NCBI RefSeq assembly: GCF_020075545.1 | Contig: NZ_JAIQZK010000004.1 | Location: 1-64,000, forward strand | From: Nocardioides sp. TRM66260-LWL | GTDB lineage: Bacteria > Actinomycetota > Actinomycetes > Propionibacteriales > Nocardioidaceae | Length of the DNA: 64,000 nucleotides | Direction of reading: 5' to 3' | In this document: piece after piece, positions 6,389-13,707 of the stretch | Numbering within the stretch: the stretch's first letter is position 1 | Layout: each line of letters starts with the position of its first letter | The notes under the pieces: model-generated | The model's database searches: none | The model's input: only the letters and a program-made list of their open reading frames with translations | What the model was told of the DNA's origin: nothing | Position numbers and translations under genes: made by a program

Positions 6389-6832
6389 GTGTACCACCCC
6401 TGGCGCGCGTTGCGGCATCTCGGCGAGGCCGTGACGATGGCCATCGAGCCGACCGTCGGCAACAAGCCGGCGTGGTACTCCCCCGCGCACGAGCACGTGT
6501 CGATCCGGCCTGGCCTGCTCCAGGTCGAGCGCCGCTGCGCGCTCGCGCACGAGCTGGCCCACCGCGACCTCGAGCACACCGGCCAGTGCCGCTACCCCGA
6601 TGCGACGCGGCAGACGGCGCGGCAGGAGAAGGCAGCCGATCACCTCGCGGCCCGGCGGCTGATCCTGCTGCCTGACCTGATCGACGCCCTTTGCTGGTCG
6701 GATGAGCCCGCCGAGGTGGCCGACTGCCTGTGGGTGACGGAGCGGTTCCTGCAGGCCAGGATCGACAACCTGTACGGCGGGGAGGTCGCGATCGTGCGGC
6801 AAGCGTTGACCGCGAAGCTCGGCGGCGCGTGA
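6389..6832 (+). CDS. ImmA/IrrE-family metallopeptidase
   Basis: A 147-residue zinc peptidase beginning at GTG 6389 (YHPWRALRHLGEAVTMAIEP). The HExxH motif is HELAH within ALAHELAHRDLEH, followed by RQEKAADHLAARRLILLPDL, where the third ligand Glu is expected. ImmA of ICEBs1 and related proteins cleave a phage or element repressor to trigger induction. A TACCGT at 6376-6381 followed by seven bases predicts a leaderless start at 6389; a GTG at 6365 would add eight residues. It is encoded on the same strand as a repressor that lacks its own protease domain, which is a natural substrate candidate. Confidence 0.82.
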   Translation: MYHPWRALRHLGEAVTMAIEPTVGNKPAWYSPAHEHVSIRPGLLQVERRCALAHELAHRDLEHTGQCRYPDATRQTARQEKAADHLAARRLILLPDLIDALCWSDEPAEVADCLWVTERFLQARIDNLYGGEVAIVRQALTAKLGGA

Positions 6833-6883
6833 CCCATCTCCCGGCGCGTAGAGCGTGGGACCATCGAACGAAGGAGGCCAGGC

Positions 6884-7975
6884 ATGGCGTGGACGGAGCG
6901 ATTGCCCAGCGGGAAGCATCGCGGCGTCTACCGCGACGCCCAGGGCCGCCGACGTAGCGCCGGGACGTTCGGCCACAAGGCCGAGGCGCTCCGCAAGGCG
7001 AGCGCGGCCGAGGAGGACGCGCGGCGACGCACGCGTCGCGACCCGGACGCCTGGAAGCAGCCGTGGGGCGAGTGGGCGAAGACGTGGTGGGCCGCGCGCG
7101 ACGTCGCGCCTACGACGGCGAAGGCCGACGAGGTCCGGCGCCGTCTCCACCTCGAGCCGCGGTGGGAGAACGTCCCGATCGGGGAGATCACCCGGCACGA
7201 CGTGAAGGACTGGATCGCGGACCTGCGCACCGAGGGCCGCTCCCCCGAGCTCGTGCGCCGCATCGTGCATCTGTTCTCGGCGTCGATGGTCGCCGCGATG
7301 GACGCCGAGATCATCGAGGCGAACCCTGCGGCCCGGCTGAAGCTCGCCGGCGGCGCGAAGGCCCAGGAGCGCTACCTCGAGCGCGAGGAGTACGAAGCCA
7401 TCCGCGAGCAGCTCCCGACGACCGGGGACCAGCTGCTGGCCGACCTGCTCGTCTACACCGGGATGCGCTGGGGCGAGCTCGCGGGGCTGCACTGGTCTCG
7501 GGTGAACCTGCTGAAGAAGCAGCTGCGGGTAGCCGAGACGTTCGACGAGGTCGACGGCCGCATCAAGGCCTACCCGAAGGGCAAGCGGATCCGGGAGGTC
7601 CCGCTAACCGACGCCCTGGTCGAGGCGCTCGGCGAGGCCGGCGGCCGCGGCGGTTGCGGGGTCGAGCACGTCGCCGGCGTGTGCAGGAGCAGCCTGGTGC
7701 TGACCACCGAGACCGGCCGTCCGGTGCGGAACTCGAACTGGTCGGTGGTGTGGCGCAACTCGGTCGAGCGCGCGGGCGTGGGGCACGTCCGCATCCACGA
7801 TCTGCGGCACACCTACGCGTCATGGCTGCTGCAGCGCGGGGTCGCGCTCGCTGAGGTCGGGCGGCTGCTGGGCCATGTCTCGACCCAGACGACCGCGAGG
7901 TACGCGCACCTGGCCGAGACGCCATGGGACGACATCAGGAGCGCACTGGAGCAGCCGACGCGGAGGGTGGAGTGA
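6884..7975 (+). CDS. int: Tyrosine-type site-specific integrase
   Basis: A 363-residue phage-type integrase. It has an N-terminal arm-binding region (LPSGKHRGVYRDAQGRRRSA), a SAM-like core-binding domain (about 60-155) and a catalytic domain. Catalytic residues are visible: Arg in YTGMRWGEL, HDLRHTYASWLL (His-x-x-Arg), LLGH and the nucleophile Tyr340 in TARYAHLAE (codon 7901-7903). The AAGGAGG ribosome site lies seven bases before ATG 6884. The gene stops at 7975, overlapping the HNH gene as TGATG. The final residues after IRSALE differ from a second copy of the C-terminus that lies beyond the HNH gene. It lies just upstream of a tRNA gene, a usual integration target. Confidence 0.95.
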   Translation: MAWTERLPSGKHRGVYRDAQGRRRSAGTFGHKAEALRKASAAEEDARRRTRRDPDAWKQPWGEWAKTWWAARDVAPTTAKADEVRRRLHLEPRWENVPIGEITRHDVKDWIADLRTEGRSPELVRRIVHLFSASMVAAMDAEIIEANPAARLKLAGGAKAQERYLEREEYEAIREQLPTTGDQLLADLLVYTGMRWGELAGLHWSRVNLLKKQLRVAETFDEVDGRIKAYPKGKRIREVPLTDALVEALGEAGGRGGCGVEHVAGVCRSSLVLTTETGRPVRNSNWSVVWRNSVERAGVGHVRIHDLRHTYASWLLQRGVALAEVGRLLGHVSTQTTARYAHLAETPWDDIRSALEQPTRRVE

Positions 7976-8424
7976 TGGAGGATCGCTACTGGCGGATGAG
8001 CAACGCCAACCCCGAGCGCCGGCGCGAGATCCTCGAGGCGAGGATTCCGGAGGATCAGTCTGGCTGCTGGGAGTGGCCGGGTCGTAAGACCGCGGGCGGG
8101 TACGGGGTGATGCGGGCTGGGGTCAGTGGGTCGCACGCGCGGCTCTACGTGCACCGTGCCGCCTACGAACTCTGGGTGGGCCCGATCCCTGAAGGCTTGG
8201 TGATCGACCACCTCTGTCGCAACACGCTGTGCTTCAAGCCTCAGCACCTCGAGCCCGTGACGCCAGCGGAAAACACCCGTCGCGGCGAGGCTCCGTCAAC
8301 CGCGCAGGCGCGCGCCAAGGTCTGCGCCAAGGGACATGAGTACGAGCCTGGGGCCCGGTGCCGGGCCTGCTACAACGCTTGGCAGCGCGAGCGCAGGGCA
8401 GCGAAGAAGCAGGCGGTGTCCTGA
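7975..8424 (+). CDS. HNH endonuclease inserted at the end of the integrase gene
   Basis: A 149-residue phage-type HNH protein: CWEWPGRKTAGGYGVM, then YVHRAAYELWVGPIPEGLVI, DHLCRNTLCFKPQHLEPVTP and AENTRRG form the His-Asn-His beta-beta-alpha metal site. CAKGHEY...GARCRACYNAWQ is a zinc-ribbon tail. Free-standing phage HNH proteins act as homing nucleases or packaging factors. The ATG at 7975 overlaps the integrase stop. Directly after its stop at 8424 lies a fragment matching the integrase C-terminus from the catalytic Tyr onward, which suggests the endonuclease moved into the integrase gene. Confidence 0.88.
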   Translation: MEDRYWRMSNANPERRREILEARIPEDQSGCWEWPGRKTAGGYGVMRAGVSGSHARLYVHRAAYELWVGPIPEGLVIDHLCRNTLCFKPQHLEPVTPAENTRRGEAPSTAQARAKVCAKGHEYEPGARCRACYNAWQRERRAAKKQAVS

Positions 8425-8520
8425 ATGTACGCTCGCGTGGCCGAGACGCCGAGGGACGACATCAGGGCCGCGTTGAGCGTTGCCCCACGATTGCCCCACG
8501 ACGACGAGGCTCAGGCCTGA
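8425..8520 (+). pseudogene. Remnant second copy of the integrase C-terminus
   Basis: Translation from 8425 gives MYARVAETPRDDIRAALSVA and on to HDDEAQA. It aligns with the integrase end RYAHLAETPWDDIRSALE from the catalytic tyrosine codon (8428-8430 against 7901-7903), with clear nucleotide similarity (shared GGCCGAGACGCC and GACGACATCAGG). It lacks a ribosome site. It is most simply the displaced original 3' end of int. It contains a tandem TTGCCCCACGA pair (8480-8490 / 8491-8501). Confidence 0.85.
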
Positions 8521-8533
8521 TTTCACGCCTGAG
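8510..8533 (+). terminator. Hairpin between integrase remnant and tRNA gene
   Basis: CTCAGGC (8510-8516) pairs with GCCTGAG (8527-8533) around a ten-base loop. There is no U tract, as is usual in this GC-rich genome. It could end the int/HNH transcript or belong to the recombination site. The right arm touches the first base of the tRNA. Confidence 0.4.
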
Positions 8534-8606
8534 GGGCGGTAGCTCAGTCGGTCAGAGCAGAGGACTCATAATCCTTGGGTCGTGGGTTCGAGCCCCACCC
8601 GCCCTA
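8533..8606 (+). tRNA. tRNA with CAT anticodon, probably elongator tRNA-Met
   Basis: The cloverleaf is complete. The acceptor GGGGCGG (8533-8539) pairs with CCGCCCT (8599-8605). The D-arm GCTC...GAGC follows, then an anticodon stem around loop CTCATAA with anticodon CAT, and a T-arm GTGGG-TTCGAGC-CCCAC. The discriminator is A8606 and no CCA is encoded. A tRNA-Ile2 (lysidine-modified CAT) cannot be excluded by eye. It directly follows the integrated element, so it probably marks the attachment site. Confidence 0.93.
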
Positions 8607-8618
8607 CCCAGTGGTGGC

Positions 8619-9413
8619 TCACCGGGCGGCCAGCCCGAGGTAGGTCGCGCCGAGGGCGACCGCGAGGACGCCCAGCAGCAGCGTCAGCGCCCGGGTCGGG
8701 ACGTGCGGCTGCAGGCGGGCCCCCAGGTAGCCGCCGAGCAGGCCGCCCAGTCCGCAGGCGAGTCCGACCGGCCAGTCGGGGGCGATCGAGCCGCTCACCT
8801 GGGTCGCGAGCACCGCGTAGGTGGCGGCGCCGACCAGCGAGGTGACGAAGGTCGAGGCCAGCGCCGCCGGCGCGACCACGGCGACCGACAGCCCGCTGCC
8901 GACGAGGATCGGCGCGAGCAGCGACCCGCCGCCGATGCCGTACACCCCGCCCACCACGCCGACGACGGCCGCGAGCGCGACCGTCGTCAGGGCGCCCAGC
9001 GGCGGCCGTCCGACCGGAGCGGCCAGGACGCGACGGACGAGCCACAGCCCGATCGCCAGCAGCACCGCCCCCACGACCACGCGGAACGGTCGCGGCCCCG
9101 GCAGGAGGTGCACGCGGACGATCGAGCCCAGCACCACTCCGGGCGCCGTGCCCCGGAGCAGCAGCCGGGTCAGCCGGCGGGTCTCCTCCGCGACGCCTCC
9201 CGACGTCGGACGGCGGCGGTAGCGCCACAGCCCGCCCGGCGCCGCCACCACGTTGAACAGCAGGTTCGTCGGCGTGACCGCCGGGTTGGGGACGTGCAGC
9301 ACCGCCAGCTGCACCGGCAGCAGGAACACCGCGCCGGAGACGCCGACCGGCGTCGTCACGACCGCGATGCCGAAGCCGGCGAGGAGTCCCAGGACGAGGT
9401 CAGCGGGCGGCAC
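8619..9413 (-). CDS. TauE/SafE-family membrane exporter
   Basis: A 264-residue protein with about eight hydrophobic segments and the family's duplicated glycine-rich loops (FGIAVVTTPVGVSGAVFLLP; VVGVVGGVYGIGGGSLLAPI). TauE/SafE proteins export sulfite, sulfoacetate or related anions; the substrate here is unknown. It starts at GTG 9413. The gene ends 13 bases from the tRNA and is convergent with it, so it is the first chromosomal gene beyond the element. Confidence 0.85.
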   Translation of the reverse strand: MPPADLVLGLLAGFGIAVVTTPVGVSGAVFLLPVQLAVLHVPNPAVTPTNLLFNVVAAPGGLWRYRRRPTSGGVAEETRRLTRLLLRGTAPGVVLGSIVRVHLLPGPRPFRVVVGAVLLAIGLWLVRRVLAAPVGRPPLGALTTVALAAVVGVVGGVYGIGGGSLLAPILVGSGLSVAVVAPAALASTFVTSLVGAATYAVLATQVSGSIAPDWPVGLACGLGGLLGGYLGARLQPHVPTRALTLLLGVLAVALGATYLGLAAR

Positions 9414-9491
9414 GCAGCGACCTCACCACGTCCACGGGTCTCCTCGGAGCCGCGTCCAGCGTCGCGCGCCCGATCGTGATGGGATCTCCCC

Positions 9492-9899
9492 ATGACGAAC
9501 CCGGCCTTCTCGGAGCCCTCCGCCACCCCGCCCCTGGCGACCCTGCGCCTGCACATGCAGGGCAGCCGCCTCTTCCAGACCCTGACCCCCTCGGTCTACG
9601 TCAACGGCGCGATGCAGCGCGTGGCCTTCGGCCCGAACGACATCGTGATCTACGCGGGTCCGACGCACGTGCACTGTGAGGCCCAGTGGATGCGTACGTA
9701 CGGACAGGCGGACCTGACCTTCGAGGCGACGCCGGGCTCGCTGACCGAGGTCTGGTACGCCCCGCCGGTCAGCCAGTTCTCCCGCGGCAACATCGGCCAC
9801 GAGCCACAGCGGACCGGCGGCGTCGGCGTGCTGGTGGGGGCGTTCGTCGGCACGCTGCTGCTGATCGCGCTGGTGGTCGTGCTCGTCTCGCTGGGCTGA
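9492..9899 (+). CDS. Hypothetical protein with C-terminal membrane anchor
   Basis: A 135-residue protein. The soluble part (YVNGAMQRVAFGPNDIVIYA, HVHCEAQWMRTYGQADLTFE) looks all-beta, like proteins annotated as uncharacterised membrane proteins in actinobacteria. Residues about 109-133 form one membrane helix (GVLVGAFVGTLLLIALVVVL). The N-terminus would face the cytoplasm, since no signal peptide is seen. It stands alone between TauE and an oppositely oriented regulator gene. Function unknown. Confidence 0.75.
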   Translation: MTNPAFSEPSATPPLATLRLHMQGSRLFQTLTPSVYVNGAMQRVAFGPNDIVIYAGPTHVHCEAQWMRTYGQADLTFEATPGSLTEVWYAPPVSQFSRGNIGHEPQRTGGVGVLVGAFVGTLLLIALVVVLVSLG

Positions 9900-9933
9900 G
9901 CCTGCGGCCCCTGCTCCGCTGCTCGGCGCCGGC

Positions 9934-10806
9934 TCAGGCGAGGTCGAACTCGAACCAGCTGGTGCAGCGCAGGTCGTCGCGGCCGCTGCGGTCGGCGAGG
10001 GCCTCGACGATCTGCAGTCCCCGGCCGGACGTCTCGACGTCCTCCGGCGCGCGGAGCCGCACCGACCCGGCCGAGCCGCGGTCGACGACCCGCACGGCCA
10101 GCACCCCGTCGGAGCAGCGCACCTCGATCCGGCAGCCGGCATGGGTGTGGACGATGGCGTTCGCGCAGAGCTCGCCCAGGCAGAGCACCGCGTCGTCGAG
10201 CAGGTCGTCGGCGACGTCGTGCTCGGCGAGCCGGCTGCGCAGGAACCTGCGCGCGCGGGCGACGTCGGACGGCTCGTCGCCCATGTCGAAGACCGCGGCC
10301 CCGGGCTCGTCGGCGCCCACGAGCGCCGGCCGCCGATGCGCGGCCCGCAGGGCGTCCAGCCGCTCCCCGATGCCGGCGCCCAGGGCGTCGAGCATCGCGA
10401 CGTCGAGGTCGGCCGGCGGCGCGGGCACGTAGACGATGAAGCCGCCGAGCACGCGTCCCTCCACCGTCAGCGGCGCGGCGCCGACCCCGTGGACGCCCGC
10501 CTCGCGCTGTCCCGCGACGAAGTCGGGGAACGCCGACTCGAGCGCGTCGAGGCTGCCGACGGTCGTGCGGCCCTCGCGCGCCGCCACCGCCAGGGGCACG
10601 TCGGCGGCGGCGTCGATGGCGCACCAGTCGAGCGACCCCTCCGCGTCGGCGCCGCGCTCGAGGCGGTCGTCGGAGGTGAACAGGAGCCGCCGGCCGCCGC
10701 CCTCTGTGAGCGCCAGGCCGACCCGCGAGACACCGTCGAGCCCGGCGAGCAGGGCGAAGACCTCGGTCGCGAAGGCGTCGAGCGCCGTCGGGTCCGCCTC
10801 GCTCAC
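9934..10806 (-). CDS. GAF-like domain plus RsbW-type ATP-binding protein
   Basis: A 290-residue cytoplasmic protein starting at GTG 10806. Residues about 10-160 look like a GAF sensor domain (VFALLAGLDGVSRVGLALTE; PLTVEGRVLGGFIVYVPAP). Residues about 190-285 are a GHKL ATPase of the HATPase_c_2 type with N-box LGELCANAIVHTH and G-box SGRGLQIVEALAD. Such proteins act as anti-sigma kinases or regulators of anti-anti-sigma factors. No partner gene is adjacent, so the target is unknown. Confidence 0.82.
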   Translation of the reverse strand: MSEADPTALDAFATEVFALLAGLDGVSRVGLALTEGGGRRLLFTSDDRLERGADAEGSLDWCAIDAAADVPLAVAAREGRTTVGSLDALESAFPDFVAGQREAGVHGVGAAPLTVEGRVLGGFIVYVPAPPADLDVAMLDALGAGIGERLDALRAAHRRPALVGADEPGAAVFDMGDEPSDVARARRFLRSRLAEHDVADDLLDDAVLCLGELCANAIVHTHAGCRIEVRCSDGVLAVRVVDRGSAGSVRLRAPEDVETSGRGLQIVEALADRSGRDDLRCTSWFEFDLA

Positions 10807-10859
10807 GTCGCCATCGTAGGCACCGGTCCAGACCGCGCGAGCGGATCGCTCGGGGCGTC

Positions 10860-11810
10860 TCAGCCGGCGACCGCCCGGACGGCCAGGTCCGCGAGGTCCT
10901 CCCCCGTCAGCCCGGGGTGCCCGTGCACGAGGGCACGCCAGCTGCTCGGCAGCGCCTCGGCCCCGTGCACGGCCCCGAGGAGCCCGCCGGCGATCGCGGC
11001 GACGGTGTCGGTGTCGTCGCCGATGGCGATCGCCGCCGCCAGCGCCTCGGCCGGCGAGGTCGTCGCGTGGATCGCCGACCAGGCGGCCTGGAGCGCCGTC
11101 ACCACCCAGCCGTTGGGCCGGAAGCGCGCCGGCGGGCCCTGCTCGGCCTCGTCGAGCCGCGCCGCCCAGAACGCCCGGGCGTCGGCGGCGAGCGCGTCGA
11201 GCCCGATCCGGACAACCTGCTCGCCGGTCAGCACGGCGTGCCGGATCGCGAGGGTCCACAGGACGCAGGCGTCGCCGGCCTGCGGATCGTGGTGGGTCAG
11301 CAGGCTCACCCGGCGGGCCGCCAGCGCCGCGGCCCCGGGGTCGTCCAGGTGCGCGAGGGCGACGGGAGCCGTGCGCATGAGGGAGCCGTTGCCGCCGCTG
11401 CGGCCCGTGCGCTCGTGCACCGCCCGGGCCGAGGCGACGGCGGCCGCAGCGGTGGGCGCGCCGGCCGGCACCGCGCCGAGGACGGCGCGGGTCTGGATGC
11501 CGATGTCGGGCGGTCCGCTCGCGGCCCAGGCCACGAACCGCGCCGTCACGGCGTCGAGGGCCGCCTCGTCGCGCAGGTCGGCGCCGGTGGCGGCGACGTC
11601 GAGGACGGCCCAGGCCATCGTCGTGTCGTCGGTCCACTCCCCCGGGGCGAAGCCGCCGAGGCCGCCGCCGATCATCTCCGGGCCCTCCGGGCCCAGCGGC
11701 GCCGAGCCGAACTCGTAGCCGGCGCCGAGGGCGTCGCCCACCGCGGTGCCGAGGACGACGCCGCGCACGCGGTCGAGCCGTGCGGCGTCGAGGACGAACG
11801 GGACTCTCAT
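10860..11810 (-). CDS. ADP-ribosylglycohydrolase family protein
   Basis: A 316-residue protein with the DraG/ARH fold signatures: RGVVLGTAVGDALGAGYEFG, EWTDDTTMAWAVLD (the first Asp/Thr metal cluster) and AIAIGDDTDTVAAIAGGLLG (the second). These enzymes remove ADP-ribose from Arg or Ser residues or from nucleic acids using two Mg ions. The ATG at 11810 overlaps the stop of the NERD-helicase gene as ATGA, so the two are translationally coupled. That pairing suggests a joint role in DNA-damage or defence signalling, which is inference. Confidence 0.9.
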   Translation of the reverse strand: MRVPFVLDAARLDRVRGVVLGTAVGDALGAGYEFGSAPLGPEGPEMIGGGLGGFAPGEWTDDTTMAWAVLDVAATGADLRDEAALDAVTARFVAWAASGPPDIGIQTRAVLGAVPAGAPTAAAAVASARAVHERTGRSGGNGSLMRTAPVALAHLDDPGAAALAARRVSLLTHHDPQAGDACVLWTLAIRHAVLTGEQVVRIGLDALAADARAFWAARLDEAEQGPPARFRPNGWVVTALQAAWSAIHATTSPAEALAAAIAIGDDTDTVAAIAGGLLGAVHGAEALPSSWRALVHGHPGLTGEDLADLAVRAVAG

Positions 11811-13486
11811 CGGGACTCCTCCGCGCTCAGCCCGAGGCGGCGCGCGACCTCCGGGCCGCCGGCAGCGGCGACGATGGCGGGCTCGCCGACCACGACGAGG
11901 ACGTCGGTGGCGCGCGACATGCCCACGTAGAGCCGCTCGCGGGCGCGGTCGCGCGGCTCCGGCTCGTTGAGGCACAGCACGACGCAGGCGCGCTCGAGGC
12001 CCTTCGAGCCGAGCACGTGGCCGTAGAACACGTCCTCGCCCTCCCAGAAGGAGCGCCAGTAGCCGACCTTGCCGTGCCGCTCGACCTGGGCCGTCTGCTC
12101 CGGGTGCCGGTGGCCGGTGGTCAGCAGCGCCACCCGGCCCGGCTCCCAGCCCTCCTCGAGCAGCTGCTCGACGGCGTCGTCCGCGGCCTCGAGCACGGCG
12201 TCCGGGCCGGGACCCGCCGCCACGAACCGGACGGCGGGCCCCTCGCCGCCACGCGCCTGCATCCGCGACGGGGCGAGCGGGCCGAACGCGTCGTGGATCT
12301 GGCGGGTGTTGCGCAGGTTGTGGTCGAGCACGAGCGGCACGAGCTGCACCGGCGGGCGTCCGAACCGGGCGAACAGCCGCTGGTTCTCGTCGGCGAAGAC
12401 GAACAGGCCGCCGTCGCGCTCGTCGCGCAGGGCGCCGAGCAGCGGGGCCCACCAGGACTCCGCGAAGTCCTGGGCCTCGTCGACCACGACAGCGTCGAAG
12501 CGGCGGCCGTCGGGGAGGTGGGCCGCCTGCTCGGCCATCAGCGCCGGCAGGCGCGACTCCCAGAAGTCGCTGTCGTCGTCGCGCGCCATCTCCAGCCCCC
12601 AGAGCCGCCCGAGCTCCTCGTAGGTGCCGACGAACGCAGGGCGGTGCCGGCGCGGCCAGCCGGCGACGACCCGCTTGAGGTACTCGGCGAGCCCGACCGA
12701 GTAGCACAGCAGCGCGACCCGCTCGGCCGGTCGTCCGCCGCCGCCGCGGCTGAGGTCCTTGGCCTTCTGCAGCGCGAGCACGGTCTTGCCCGAGCCGGCG
12801 CCGCCGCGGATCTCGACCCTCCGGAGCAGCCGGGTGACCTGGAGGACGGCCGCCTGCTCCTGGGTGAGCCGGTCGGCCTCGTCGGCCCGCGCCTCCGCGT
12901 CGGCGTTGGGGTCGAAGGCCGTGTGCGCGCGGCCGGCGAGGATCTCCGCGACGAGCTCGACGTCGTCGAGGGTCGGGATGCGACAGCCGTGCGCGAGTCC
13001 CCAGGCGTTCTGCGGGAGGCGCTCCCCGAGCAGGGCGAGCTCCTCGAGGTCGTGCAGGGCCCACCGGGGCAGCTCGGGCACCGCGAACTCGTGACCGAAC
13101 CGGCTCGCCGGGGCGACCACGCCGTGCGACCACGCCACCCGTCCCCGGCTGCCCCAGCGGGGGTCCTGCTCGACGTAGCGCCGCAGCGCGTGCTTGGCGT
13201 CGCGCGCCTGGTCGACCGGCCAGCACCGCTCGGGGCCGCGGGCCCGGCTGATCCACCAGCCCTCGTCGTCGTGCCACAGCGACCCGCCCTTCACCTCGAG
13301 GACGAGGACCCCTGCGTCCGGGATCAGCGCGACCAGGTCGGCCTCGTGGTCCTTCTGCTCGTCGGTGAGCCGCAGGTTCGGCAGCACGAGCGAGCCGCCG
13401 GGCAGGCTCTCGCACGCCCGCCGCCACACGCGCTCCTCGGAGGCGGTGACGAACGTGGGGCTCTCGGGGATGCTGCGCGCCGGCAT
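11807..13486 (-). CDS. NERD-domain superfamily I helicase (UvrD-like)
   Basis: A 559-residue protein starting at ATG 13486 (PARSIPESPTFVTASEERVW); an upstream GTG adds an unconserved leader. The NERD nuclease-related domain is at about 25-150 (DHEADLVALIPDAGVLVLEV, then KGG, holding the D/E...ExK catalytic pattern). The helicase follows with Walker A GGAGSGKT, Walker B VVDEAQDF, and the C-terminal motifs VFYGHVLGSKGLE and LYVGMSRATDVLVVVG. The combination suggests DNA unwinding coupled to cleavage in repair or anti-phage defence. It is the first gene of a two-gene unit with the ADP-ribosylglycohydrolase. Confidence 0.88.
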   Translation of the reverse strand: MPARSIPESPTFVTASEERVWRRACESLPGGSLVLPNLRLTDEQKDHEADLVALIPDAGVLVLEVKGGSLWHDDEGWWISRARGPERCWPVDQARDAKHALRRYVEQDPRWGSRGRVAWSHGVVAPASRFGHEFAVPELPRWALHDLEELALLGERLPQNAWGLAHGCRIPTLDDVELVAEILAGRAHTAFDPNADAEARADEADRLTQEQAAVLQVTRLLRRVEIRGGAGSGKTVLALQKAKDLSRGGGGRPAERVALLCYSVGLAEYLKRVVAGWPRRHRPAFVGTYEELGRLWGLEMARDDDSDFWESRLPALMAEQAAHLPDGRRFDAVVVDEAQDFAESWWAPLLGALRDERDGGLFVFADENQRLFARFGRPPVQLVPLVLDHNLRNTRQIHDAFGPLAPSRMQARGGEGPAVRFVAAGPGPDAVLEAADDAVEQLLEEGWEPGRVALLTTGHRHPEQTAQVERHGKVGYWRSFWEGEDVFYGHVLGSKGLERACVVLCLNEPEPRDRARERLYVGMSRATDVLVVVGEPAIVAAAGGPEVARRLGLSAEESR

Positions 13487-13580
13487 GGCGGCATCCTGAC
13501 GCGCGCCGCCGACAGTCGCCAGGACTCCCGGGCGCACCGGCAGCCCGATCACCGGGTGGTGTCGGGCTGTGGGCCGTGCG

Positions 13581-13707
13581 TGCGGTGGGCGAGCTGGCCT
13601 GTCGGTGGTCGAGCTGGCCTGTCGGTGGTCGAGCTTGTCGAGACCGGGGTTTCGACAAGCTCAACCACCGGGGTCAAGCTCGACCACCGGGGTCAGGCTC
13701 GACCACC
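13581..13707. repeat. GGTGGTCGAG repeats at the 3' side of the DUF222-HNH gene
   Basis: A 20-base tandem unit starts at 13581, 13601 and 13621 (GTCGGTGGTCGAGCTGGCCT). It runs into an 18-base inverted repeat around 13625-13668 (GGTGGTCGAGCTTGTCGA against TCGACAAGCTCAACCACC, one mismatch). Further CTCGACCACC copies follow to 13707. The last codons of the HNH gene (VVVEPDPGGRA) lie inside this repeat. Confidence 0.85.

Noticed and set aside
13487..13552. Earlier start for the NERD-helicase
   Set aside because: The extra 22 residues lack a ribosome site and similarity to the family; ATG 13486 begins the conserved part.
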